Positions 1 through 7,124 of a stretch of 7,577 bases of DNA are shown here, piece by piece. The notes beneath the pieces are model-generated. The model did no database searches. It saw only the letters and a program-made list of their open reading frames with translations, and was not told the DNA's origin. Every line of letters begins with the position of its first letter. Position 1 is the stretch's first letter. A program made the translations under genes and the position numbers. Source of the DNA: Candidatus Apopatosoma intestinale (GTDB taxonomy: Bacteria; Bacillota; Clostridia; Oscillospirales; CAG-272); assembly GCA_003524145.1 (NCBI GenBank), contig DODZ01000018.1, positions 1-7,577 of the forward strand. Direction: 5' to 3'.

Positions 1-190
1 GCTTGTCCGAAAAGAACGAAAAGGACAAAAAGAGGAAAGTTTTGACTCCCGTCTCGGCGACGGCGACACACATGCTTCGCATATGTGTCAATTCCCCCTG
101 AACCCGCAAGCCTCACCAAAGGCTTGACCTAAACTTTAATAAAAGGCGGACGAAACCTTTAATGGACGAGCGAAAACTTTATTATGTGCG
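1..190. repeat. Gene-free, structure-rich intergenic element
   Basis: No convincing gene is present; short open frames run in from the left edge but end within ~130 bases and resemble no protein I know. The stretch is packed with small inverted repeats: TTGTCC (3-8) with GGACAA (23-28); CCGTC (49-53) with GACGG (59-63); ACACAT (68-73) with ATGTGT (83-88); CAAGCC (107-112) with GGCTTG (121-126). GGCGAC is repeated in tandem at 56-67. Three near-copies of AAA(C)CTTTAAT follow at 131-140, 153-163 and 174-183, spaced 21-22 bases. From memory, similar pieces (minus-strand GGTCAAGCC...GGCTTGCGGG) recur between genes in some Clostridia; this is recollection, not a search. It may be a dispersed intergenic repeat family. 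Confidence 0.4.
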
Positions 191-191
191 C

Positions 192-221
192 AAAAAAGGA
201 ATCCTCGCGGATTCCTTTTTT
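192..221 (-). terminator. Intrinsic terminator of the SLH protein gene
   Basis: A perfect 13-bp inverted repeat, AAAAAAGGAATCC (192-204) and GGATTCCTTTTTT (209-221), encloses the 4-base loop TCGC. It starts 9 bases beyond the stop codon of the surface-protein gene. The A6/T6 ends give a U-tract on either strand, so it could also stop transcription arriving from the left. Confidence 0.9.
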
Positions 222-230
222 CGTTATTTT

Positions 231-3200
231 TCATTTTGCAAATGAGGGGACTATCACATAATATGTCCCATCCGAATAGAGATACGAGAAAGTCAGCGTC
301 GGATTTGCAACTCCGTAGGTATATTTTGCGCTGTCAAAATAGCGCTTGATTGCCGAAGTCGAAACGGAAGATGCGCCCCAGAATTGTCCGTTCATCTTAT
401 CTGCAGCCGATTTCTTTGCTGCTTCAAGCTCTGCCACCGATGCCTCATATGCAGCTTTATATTTCACTATCGTCTCTGCCGAGAGTATACCGCCGTCTCT
501 TGCCGCCTCATAAACCTTGCGCGCAAGTGCCGCGGCATTGTATTTGCTCTCGATTCCGTCCGCAATTTCATTGAAAGCGGAAACAGACACATCATTTTTG
601 CCGTCGGCTACATAAAGTTTCGTCGCATCGAGGTCTGTATAGATAAACTTCACTCGCCAACTGCTGATATTTACATTTTCCGTGCCGTCGACCGTAGCAT
701 ACAGTCTGCCGTTTCTTATGTCGGTAATCGTTGCCGTTCCGCAGAATTTTCGCTCAAGCCTGTTATCAAACCGCAGCAGCTCATATGAATAATTATAAAC
801 CGTCGTGCCGACGAGAACGCCGTTCTTTTTCACATTTTCCGAGGTAAATATACTGCCGAGGCTCGAAATGATCCTGCCTTTTTCATCAACTCTGTAGAAA
901 GAGCCTGCCTCGATAATGAATTTCAGCCCGTTCGGGTCAAATTTTTCATTCGTGGTGTCGTATTCGTAGTAAATGGTGCCGAACTCCCTGCCGTCGAGGG
1001 TGTATGCCGGCTTGCTCGTCTTTACGATATACGAGGTTCCTGTTTCATCGGCATTCAGCACAGTTGCCGCATCCGCGCCGACAAAAACTATCTTTCCTTT
1101 CGGTTGTGTGACCTTGTCGGGCGTGCCGCCGACAAGCTCGCCGAACACCGCGATGCTCGTTATAATACTGCCGTTTCCGCCGAACTGCGCCTTTGTGGCA
1201 ACAAGCGCCTTGCCTGTCCGCACGACGGCACCGACCGTCATCACAGTGCCGACAACCTTGCCGGTCTCATTATCCGGCGTGAGTATCATCACGCTCGCCG
1301 CACTTGAAACGATATAAGTTTTTCCGTTTATCTTCAGCGCGTAGCCGGAGCCTGCCTTGTTGCGGAAGAGCGAACGCGATGCCGTATCCGTCGTTTCCTC
1401 ATAATCGGAAACGGGAACATTGCTTTCTCTCTGCTTATACACCGCGCCCGAGGTATACGCGCGGTATTCGGGCGTGCCGCCATCGCCTATCAGATTTATG
1501 CTTTCCGCAGGCTCAAGCTCGGCATATATCACCCCGCCGAAGGAATAATATTTCCATGCCTTGGCTGTCGGGTCCGAGAATGATTTTGCCGCGCTCTCCG
1601 CCGTCATTTTATGCGCTGTTTTCAGCGTTCCGCGCAGGGCATTGCCCGTATTGTCATAAACCTTGCTGTATTTTCCTCCGTTCCAGCCCAGCGTGAGAGG
1701 TGTATATGTCGTCACTTTCATCGACTCGGAAACGGTTTTGAAATACAGCCTGAACCCGTATTTTCCGTCCTCTGCGCTTACCACCCTGTAATACGGCTCC
1801 GTGCCGCAGAGACTTCTCTCCAGCCTTACATAAGTATTTTGCGCTATAAAATCGTCTACCTCGTCCTCATTCATTGCCCGCGCGAGACTTATCTCATTTT
1901 CCGAGAGTTTCACTTCGCTCCCGACTACGCGCTCATAATATGAGGCAAGGTCGGCTTTGCGCGGGTCAGATACTATACTGTATGCCTCGTTTGCGGCATC
2001 GTATTTATAGTATATCTTGCCCGCAATGATTTCCGTCGCCGTCACGCGGCGCAGATAGAATGTTTCATCCGATATCTGCCCGAGGTCTGTAACAGTGCCC
2101 GCATCTGTCCATGATTTTTCCGATGCGGGACCTGATTTTCCGCTCATATTGTCGTAATTCACTTCCGAAGGCTTCACATATTTGAGTATGCCGTATCTGC
2201 CGGCATCGCGGATTATCTTTACATAGTAGAGATCCGAGCCGCCGAGCAGCTGACCGATGCGCAGTTCATGCGTGAGATTTCCGTCATAAATCCTGCGGTA
2301 AACCTCCGCATTGTCTATATCCCATATAGTGGAAGCCGAAGCGCGAACGGTGACGGAGGTCGCACGTACCGCGCCGTAGCATTTTCCTGTGAGCCTGTTT
2401 ATCGAGCTTTCGCCGGTGATTGCAAGATCGACCTTATATGTATTATCGGAAGCGTTCTTTGTGAGATTAACGATAAAGCCCTCTTCGCCTGTTTTGTTTG
2501 TCACGCTCTTGCAGGCGATTATCTTCCCGTCGCTGTCGGCTACATAGCTGATATATTTATTGTTTATCCATGAAATAATGAGCGCGGCAAGCGACTCATC
2601 ATCGGCGGCACTGTATATTCCGTCGTCCTTGGGCTGTTTTATGACTATACCGATGCTGTAACCCTCCTCGATATCGTCACATTCGCCGACGAGACCTATC
2701 GCGCCCGCAACCGTGCGCAGCTTTGCGCTTCTGAAAAGGCTTCCGGAAACTTTTCCGCTTGCGATAAGTGCCGCTTTTTCCTCTTCGCTTACGAGCGTCG
2801 CCTCACCGTCGATGATATAGGCATAGCCGACATCAAGCCGCTCGGTGCAGTATTCCATACTGTCGACGGTATAAACATAGCCTCCGTCTTTTCTGTATGC
2901 ACAGAGGAAATTATCTCGGTAGAAATCGGTCAGCAGTCCCATCCAGCCCGAGGAATCCGCCGTCACCTGTGCCTTTGCGCCGTAGAGCGTGTAGTTCAGC
3001 GTCTGCTCTCTCGGTATATTGCCGAAAGCAGGCAAATAAAGCTTTTTTACGCCCGATGAGGTGACTATCGCCAGCTCATAGCAGCCGTTTTTAGCCTGCG
3101 CCGAAACATCGCGCACATAGCCTGTCACAAAGGAAGCTACCGTTGCGATATCGCTTGTTCCGACGGGAAGCGACATTCTCGCGCCGCCCGTGAAATCGTA

Positions 3201-5135
3201 CTTCCAGCCGTTCCCCGCCGTCATGACGGAGCCACGCCTGTCGGAGACGTTGAAAACAACCTGTATCTTATTGGATACTGTTGCGCCTATGCCCCATGCA
3301 TATGGGTCGACAGTCGTATTTGTTGTTATATTTCTGTCCACGACAACCGTGCCGGCACTCGGAACACCGCGCACAGAAGCACTTGTCGCGGGAGAAAGAT
3401 TTGACCCCGCGCAGAAGAAAGCGTCATATTCCGTCACCGCGGCTGCATCGTATCTGCCGTCGCCGTCCATATCGGAAAATATAACCTCCGCCTCGCCCTG
3501 TGCCGCGTTTATCAGGCGTGTCTTTGCCTCTGCCACGGTGAGCGGAACGAGCGCGCCTTTCTCCTTCCAGATGCCTATCGCGGTAAAAACGCCGCTTCCG
3601 TATGTGCCGTCGGCAATAAGCACATCGCGCTCGGCGGCGGTATAGCATTTGCCGTCTGCCGTACAGTAATATGCGCAGTCGGTCTTCGGCGACCAGTATA
3701 CAGTGCCCGTGCCTATGCCGTAATATTTGTATTCGACGGCGGTTCCGCCCGAGCGCGTGACGTTTCTCTGCGGCTGTACGCTCTCATAGCCGTATATTTT
3801 TATCTCGTTGTTTATACCCGTATATCTCTCGTCACCATCACATACATAGTAGCTCACGCCGCGGAATACGAGCTTATTTCCGTTCCATTCGGTGACGTCC
3901 TTTGTGCTGTAGGATTTCGGCATCTGCATCGTCGGGACAAGCGAAGATGCGGAATTTACGGCAAGTCCGTTTATGTATATCTGCGGATTTGAATGTGAGC
4001 GGAGCATTCTGTATGTATCCACTCTCACGCCTGAAGCTGCAGATATCTCCGTTATCGCCGAATTTTTGTATTTCAGGCTGACGACGGAACCGTTTCCGAC
4101 ATAGCTCAAAGCGTTGAAATTACCGTCCGTCTTGCCGAGTCCTTTTTTGAGAAGGCTTTGAAAAGTGAGTGCCGGCATTTTCATTTCGTCGGAGAAAGTA
4201 TCGCCGTCAAAAATCTGCAATACCACCTCCGATGTCGTATCAAGCTTGTTTGTATACGGCACGCTGTAGCCGAGCTGATAATTTCTCTCCTCCCAGTAGG
4301 AGGCAAGATATGTATTCTTTCTCGGGTCTGTGCCGGAATATTTCTGCAAGCCCGCAGGCTTATTCGGATTTCTGTATACGGAACCAAGCGGCAGTCTCTC
4401 TATGCTTTTTATCATCGCAAAGACATAGGTCGCGACTCCGCTGTCGGCAAACTTCGAGCCGAATTTGTAGCCCATATCGTATCCGTTATGTCTGACATTC
4501 GCACCCGTATGAGCCAGCGTATAGAGCATATACGCCGCCTCGCCTTTTGTCATTTTGTGCTGAGGGACATATTCGCCGACATTCTCTACCCATGTGGCGT
4601 CAATCGCGCCGCAACGAAGCTGTGCTACGCGCATATAGTTTATCTGCCAGTTTGCGCTGTACCACTCATTATATGTGGCATATTTTGTGCGGTCGGCTCC
4701 GTAATAAGCCTCAAAATAGTCGTCATAGCCCATCGCGCGGGTGATAAGTGCGCAAGCCTCGGCAAAGGTCACCGTCCTGTCGGGATAAAATCTGCCGTCG
4801 CCGTCGCCCTGTATAAAGCCGCTTTCCTTTGCATATGCGATAGCGGCATAATAATGCTTACCGGCGGAAACATCAGGAAAGACAGAGGAGTCGGTATAGT
4901 CATCCCAGAGCTTGCCGTCGGTAAGAGTGGATTCTATCTTTGCCACCCACATGGCAAAGGTATTTCTGTCTATTTCCCTGCCTGCACCCGTGCCGATTTT
5001 GTCGATGCCGTTGCGCTCAATCCAGCTTACCGCTTCGGAATACCATTTGCCCGATGCCGTATAGGCAAAAAGCCCCATGCAAGAGAATGTTGCCAGCACC
5101 AATATGAAGATGATTATTTTTGTGAGTTTTTTCAT
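231..5135 (-). CDS. Large secreted S-layer homology (SLH) domain protein, 1634 residues
   Basis: The start is ATG at 5135, because GGAGG (5142-5146) lies 6 bases upstream; an in-frame GTG at 5153 would put that site inside the gene. Residues 1-27 are a signal peptide (Lys-rich, then a hydrophobic run). FSC at 17-19 lacks a lipobox, so it is probably not a lipoprotein. Three SLH domains follow: about 28-72 (divergent), 86-138 (clear; begins FPDVSAGKHYY, with GDGDGRFYPDR at 110-120) and 158-210. SLH triplets bind secondary cell-wall polymer, which places the protein on the cell surface. The usual TRAE motif is replaced by TFAE and TKGE in the second and third domains. Residues ~220-1634 match no family I recognise: beta-rich, Tyr-rich, with an Asp-rich, Ca-binding-like DMDGDGRYD at 555-563 and about 15 cysteines in the mature chain. 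A helical stretch (~1530-1580) precedes the C-terminus. It is monocistronic, with its own promoter and terminator. The role of the body is unknown: a structural S-layer protein or an adhesin are both possible. Confidence 0.93.
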   Translation of the reverse strand: MKKLTKIIIFILVLATFSCMGLFAYTASGKWYSEAVSWIERNGIDKIGTGAGREIDRNTFAMWVAKIESTLTDGKLWDDYTDSSVFPDVSAGKHYYAAIAYAKESGFIQGDGDGRFYPDRTVTFAEACALITRAMGYDDYFEAYYGADRTKYATYNEWYSANWQINYMRVAQLRCGAIDATWVENVGEYVPQHKMTKGEAAYMLYTLAHTGANVRHNGYDMGYKFGSKFADSGVATYVFAMIKSIERLPLGSVYRNPNKPAGLQKYSGTDPRKNTYLASYWEERNYQLGYSVPYTNKLDTTSEVVLQIFDGDTFSDEMKMPALTFQSLLKKGLGKTDGNFNALSYVGNGSVVSLKYKNSAITEISAASGVRVDTYRMLRSHSNPQIYINGLAVNSASSLVPTMQMPKSYSTKDVTEWNGNKLVFRGVSYYVCDGDERYTGINNEIKIYGYESVQPQRNVTRSGGTAVEYKYYGIGTGTVYWSPKTDCAYYCTADGKCYTAAERDVLIADGTYGSGVFTAIGIWKEKGALVPLTVAEAKTRLINAAQGEAEVIFSDMDGDGRYDAAAVTEYDAFFCAGSNLSPATSASVRGVPSAGTVVVDRNITTNTTVDPYAWGIGATVSNKIQVVFNVSDRRGSVMTAGNGWKYDFTGGARMSLPVGTSDIATVASFVTGYVRDVSAQAKNGCYELAIVTSSGVKKLYLPAFGNIPREQTLNYTLYGAKAQVTADSSGWMGLLTDFYRDNFLCAYRKDGGYVYTVDSMEYCTERLDVGYAYIIDGEATLVSEEEKAALIASGKVSGSLFRSAKLRTVAGAIGLVGECDDIEEGYSIGIVIKQPKDDGIYSAADDESLAALIISWINNKYISYVADSDGKIIACKSVTNKTGEEGFIVNLTKNASDNTYKVDLAITGESSINRLTGKCYGAVRATSVTVRASASTIWDIDNAEVYRRIYDGNLTHELRIGQLLGGSDLYYVKIIRDAGRYGILKYVKPSEVNYDNMSGKSGPASEKSWTDAGTVTDLGQISDETFYLRRVTATEIIAGKIYYKYDAANEAYSIVSDPRKADLASYYERVVGSEVKLSENEISLARAMNEDEVDDFIAQNTYVRLERSLCGTEPYYRVVSAEDGKYGFRLYFKTVSESMKVTTYTPLTLGWNGGKYSKVYDNTGNALRGTLKTAHKMTAESAAKSFSDPTAKAWKYYSFGGVIYAELEPAESINLIGDGGTPEYRAYTSGAVYKQRESNVPVSDYEETTDTASRSLFRNKAGSGYALKINGKTYIVSSAASVMILTPDNETGKVVGTVMTVGAVVRTGKALVATKAQFGGNGSIITSIAVFGELVGGTPDKVTQPKGKIVFVGADAATVLNADETGTSYIVKTSKPAYTLDGREFGTIYYEYDTTNEKFDPNGLKFIIEAGSFYRVDEKGRIISSLGSIFTSENVKKNGVLVGTTVYNYSYELLRFDNRLERKFCGTATITDIRNGRLYATVDGTENVNISSWRVKFIYTDLDATKLYVADGKNDVSVSAFNEIADGIESKYNAAALARKVYEAARDGGILSAETIVKYKAAYEASVAELEAAKKSAADKMNGQFWGASSVSTSAIKRYFDSAKYTYGVANPTLTFSYLYSDGTYYVIVPSFAK

Positions 5136-5141
5136 CAGGCC

Positions 5142-5146
5142 CCTCC
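5142..5146 (-). promoter_or_regulatory. Ribosome binding site of the SLH gene (decides the start)
   Basis: GGAGG on the minus strand, 6 bases before the ATG at 5135 that opens with MKKLTK, a normal signal-peptide start. This favours 5135 over the upstream GTG at 5153, which would add MRRRGL and has no comparable site. Confidence 0.85.
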
Positions 5147-5198
5147 GTCGCACTCTGCGGCAGTCAATTTTTGCGTATATTCCTATATGATAGCATAT

Positions 5199-5234
5199 AT
5201 TATATATAATATTATAAAATAATCAAAATTTCAA
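5199..5234 (-). promoter_or_regulatory. Candidate vegetative (sigma-A type) promoter(s) of the SLH gene
   Basis: Two overlapping candidates are visible on the minus strand. One has -35 TTGATT (5221-5226), a 16-base spacer and a perfect -10 TATAAT (5199-5204). The other has -35 TTGAAA (5229-5234), 17 bases and -10 TATTAT (5206-5211). The region just upstream is A-rich, like an UP element. The leader would be about 55-60 bases, ending at the strong GGAGG site. No riboswitch fold is apparent in the leader. Confidence 0.65.
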
Positions 5235-5252
5235 GACTTTTTGTAATATTTG

Positions 5253-5276
5253 TGTACTTTTTTGACTTTTTAACGG
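5253..5276 (+). repeat. Possible right terminal inverted repeat of an IS3-type element
   Basis: The plus-strand sequence starting TGTACTTTTTTGAC at 5253 has the 5'-TG and T-rich look of IS3-family ends, and it lies just downstream of the transposase remnant, where the right end would be expected. No matching left end is visible, so this is tentative. Confidence 0.25.
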
Positions 5277-5294
5277 ATCTCTCGGAAATTCGGA

Positions 5295-5417
5295 TTATTT
5301 ACCGTAGTACATTTCAATTTTCAGCCTGCAGAAGAAGTTCTCCATTGTGCCATTGTCCATGCAGTTTCCTTTTCCGGACATACTTTGTGTAATGCAGTGC
5401 CCGGCAAGAAGGCGTTT
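5295..5417 (-). pseudogene. Remnant of an IS3-family transposase (OrfB, C-terminal catalytic part)
   Basis: On the minus strand, 40 codons read KRLLAGHCITQSMSGKGNCM and continue with DNGTMENFFCRLKIEMYYGK, then TAA. The ITQSMS.KGNC.DN..MENFF..LK.E pattern is the highly conserved C-terminal block of IS3-family OrfB integrase-fold transposases; the Glu of MENFF (codon 5340-5342) is the last residue of the DDE triad. Intact proteins have about 250-300 residues, so everything before this block and the last ~50 residues after it are missing. The upstream edge coincides with the end of the duplicated sigma-gene leader. It cannot be functional, and marks a past insertion followed by deletion or recombination. 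Confidence 0.88.
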
Positions 5418-5497
5418 CCCGTTTTCAGGCGCCTTAATTCATATGGTTGCGGGAAAGATAAAACGGTTAAGACGATTTTGAAAAATAAGCAAAAAAA
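5413..5497 (-). repeat. Direct repeat, copy 1: duplicated promoter/leader of the sigma gene
   Basis: Aligns without gaps to copy 2 (7124-7207) over the 77 bases 5421-5497, with 7 mismatches (about 91% identity). Allowing one extra C, it extends to 5413. The 24 bases 5451-5474 are identical in both copies, as is the palindrome AGGCGCCT (5427-5434). On the minus strand it begins in the U-tract of the sigma gene terminator and stops exactly where the other copy enters the ribosome binding site; here the transposase remnant follows instead. Confidence 0.9.
5446..5471 (-). promoter_or_regulatory. Altered second copy of the ECF-type promoter
   Basis: The -35 CTTAAC (5466-5471) and a 16-base spacer match copy 2, but the -10 reads CAAC (5446-5449) rather than CGAC. 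Three of the seven mismatches between the repeats fall in or beside this -10. Downstream are only the transposase remnant and then, about 280 bases away, the SLH gene. It may be a decayed or retuned target promoter of the neighbouring sigma factor. Confidence 0.4.
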
Positions 5498-5520
5498 TCC
5501 AAGCCGTCCGGCTTGGATTT
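5491..5520 (-). terminator. Intrinsic terminator of the sigma factor gene
   Basis: An 11-bp perfect stem, AAATCCAAGCC (5495-5505) with GGCTTGGATTT (5510-5520), has loop GTCC and is followed on the minus strand by a run of seven or more T. It starts 19 bases after the stop codon of the sigma gene. Its T-run is also the first part of direct repeat copy 1. Confidence 0.9.
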
Positions 5521-5539
5521 CTTTGTGTTTTATGGTAAA

Positions 5540-7114
5540 TCATGACCGCACAACGCAAATCGCAGGCTTTTCGGTGTTTTCAACCGATTTTAACCAATTC
5601 ATTTCATAAAGCCTTTCAGCTAATTTGTCTGCCGAATAGAAAAGATAAACAAGTGCGCCGACATATTCTGCATTTTTACGGATATGCGACGGAGCAATAT
5701 CCGCGGTTATGCTCGCGGCGATTTCTGTCGTTTTTCTGTTTATGTCGGAAATAACGGCGATGCACTCCCCGAGCATCTTCCGAAGTTCATCGTATTCCCT
5801 GTTGGACCACACCGCAAAATTTGCTTTGCCGTCCTTAGCATAATGAAGATCATTCAGTACTTTTTGCCAATCCTTCGGCAAATATTCAAAGCAGCCGACC
5901 GCTGTGCAAACGATGGGATCGGTCATTCTTTTGTAAAAATCCTGTGCATTCAGCGTTTGTCTGAAATTCATAGCGATAACGCTTCCGCGCTTATCGCTCG
6001 CGGGAGAACCGTTATAAATACCCTGAATCCCGCCCGGCTTCTTATCTTCAACGGTATTTTCTGTACTCCTGCCCCATATGACACCTCGTCCGCCTCCGCC
6101 ATTCACGAGTGAATACGGACCGTCTTGCGGTAATTCTCCGTAATTATTTGTCAAATCGTTTTCTGTATCAATCAATGAAAAATGTAAACACAGGAGGAAC
6201 TTTTGCCAATTTGCGAGATTTGCATTTGCAAATCTGTTTCCGAAGCGCGTATCGAAATCATCCGCTATGGCAACAATCTTTTGCGCACTTTCATCGATAA
6301 GCTTTTTCAGCTTTCCGTCAATCGCTTTTGTGCAGTCAGGTGTGAAAATCGGAATATTTGTAAGATACTTTCCGCCATTGCAAACAAGATATCTGCGGTC
6401 AACAAGTAATTTTATTTCATCCTCGAGATAGGGAAGTGCAACTCCGAGTTCTATGCTGATTTCCTGCAAAGTCACAGGACTGTAATATGCCGCGAGTAAA
6501 ATATTCCCTTTAATCTTTCTTCTCTGAAAATCACGATATTCAGAATCATCTCCTGCTTTTGTTCCCCAAAAATCAATTTCAAAAGTATTGGGGCGGTAGC
6601 TTTTTTCTCCGTATAATCTTTCCATATTCATGCCCTCTCTGATAATTTTTCTCGCACGGAATAAATAATACTTTATCATTTCCGTGCTTGTCTGCAATTT
6701 TTCTGCAATCTCGGAGCAGGAGAGATTTTCGATATAGTATAAAACTGCCGCATCACGGTATTGTTTTGACAGCAAAGAAAGTTCGCGCCGAAGAAAATTC
6801 AGCTCTTCTTTTTTGACGATTTCATCCAAGGCAGATTTGGATTCATCGAGAATGCTGTCGTCAAACTCCGCTGTATGCTTTGCATTCTTCGATTTTTTGC
6901 GAAGATAGTCCATATAAACATTCTCTGCAATTTTCCACATGAAGCCGTAAAAGCGCTCATCATCTTTCAGATTCTGAGCCGATTTGATTATCTCATAAAG
7001 AATATCGCTTGCAAGATATTCGGCGTCGGTTACATTTCCGAGTCTTGTTAATGCAAATCCGAATATCGACTTCATGTTTTCGGTTATCAGCTTTTCAAGT
7101 TTTATACTATCCAT
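5540..7114 (-). CDS. ECF-type RNA polymerase sigma factor with a ~360-residue C-terminal extension
   Basis: A 524-residue protein. Residues ~5-78 are sigma region 2: DAEYLASDILYEIIKS (30-45) fits the core-binding segment and FMWKIAENVYMDYLRKKS (58-75) the -10 recognition segment. Residues ~103-160 are region 4, with the helix-turn-helix LSCSEIAEKLQTSTEMIKYY (131-150). Region 3 is absent, as in ECF sigmas. Typical ECF sigmas have about 160-200 residues. Here residues ~196-252 (VTLQEISIELG then LVDRRYLVCNGGKYL) look like a winged helix, and ~260-524 is unrecognised, probably soluble and helical, with a Gly-rich linker near 338-348. No anti-sigma gene is adjacent, so the extension may hold the control function (inference). 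The start is ATG at 7114, with GGAGGAG (7118-7124) upstream. The gene is monocistronic with its own terminator, and probably autoregulated. Its GC content (sampled lines 33-42%) is below that of the SLH gene, suggesting separate acquisition. Confidence 0.92.
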   Translation of the reverse strand: MDSIKLEKLITENMKSIFGFALTRLGNVTDAEYLASDILYEIIKSAQNLKDDERFYGFMWKIAENVYMDYLRKKSKNAKHTAEFDDSILDESKSALDEIVKKEELNFLRRELSLLSKQYRDAAVLYYIENLSCSEIAEKLQTSTEMIKYYLFRARKIIREGMNMERLYGEKSYRPNTFEIDFWGTKAGDDSEYRDFQRRKIKGNILLAAYYSPVTLQEISIELGVALPYLEDEIKLLVDRRYLVCNGGKYLTNIPIFTPDCTKAIDGKLKKLIDESAQKIVAIADDFDTRFGNRFANANLANWQKFLLCLHFSLIDTENDLTNNYGELPQDGPYSLVNGGGGRGVIWGRSTENTVEDKKPGGIQGIYNGSPASDKRGSVIAMNFRQTLNAQDFYKRMTDPIVCTAVGCFEYLPKDWQKVLNDLHYAKDGKANFAVWSNREYDELRKMLGECIAVISDINRKTTEIAASITADIAPSHIRKNAEYVGALVYLFYSADKLAERLYEMNWLKSVENTEKPAICVVRS

Positions 7115-7117
7115 TTG

Positions 7118-7124
7118 CTCCTCC
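7118..7124 (-). promoter_or_regulatory. Ribosome binding site of the sigma gene
   Basis: GGAGGAG on the minus strand, 3 bases before the ATG (8 from the centre of GGAGG). It lies immediately past the end of direct repeat copy 2, so the duplicated leader in copy 1 lacks it. Confidence 0.8.

Noticed and set aside
120..186. CRISPR-like array from the three phased repeats
   Set aside because: The repeats are ~11 bases and imperfect, the spacing is only ~10 bases, and there is no cas gene.
5070..5090. Possible lipoprotein signal (FSC near residue 19)
   Set aside because: The residues before the Cys are T-F-S, which do not fit a lipobox; SLH domains give the surface anchor instead.
5136..5153. 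GTG start giving MRRRGL before the SLH signal peptide
   Set aside because: The GGAGG ribosome binding site would lie inside this extension; ATG at 5135 has ideal spacing to it.
5136..5200. Riboswitch in the SLH gene leader
   Set aside because: The leader is only ~55-60 bases and shows nothing beyond a 4-bp CGCA/TGCG hairpin.
4158..5222. 354-codon open frame on the plus strand
   Set aside because: It lies wholly opposite the SLH protein's clear signal peptide and SLH domains and runs through that gene's promoter; its translation is Cys/His/Arg-rich with no recognisable domain, as expected of a shadow frame.
5418..5539. A small anti-sigma gene next to the sigma factor
   Set aside because: Only the terminator and the promoter repeat lie here; the only ATG in the leader repeat opens a two-codon frame (ATG AAT TAA).
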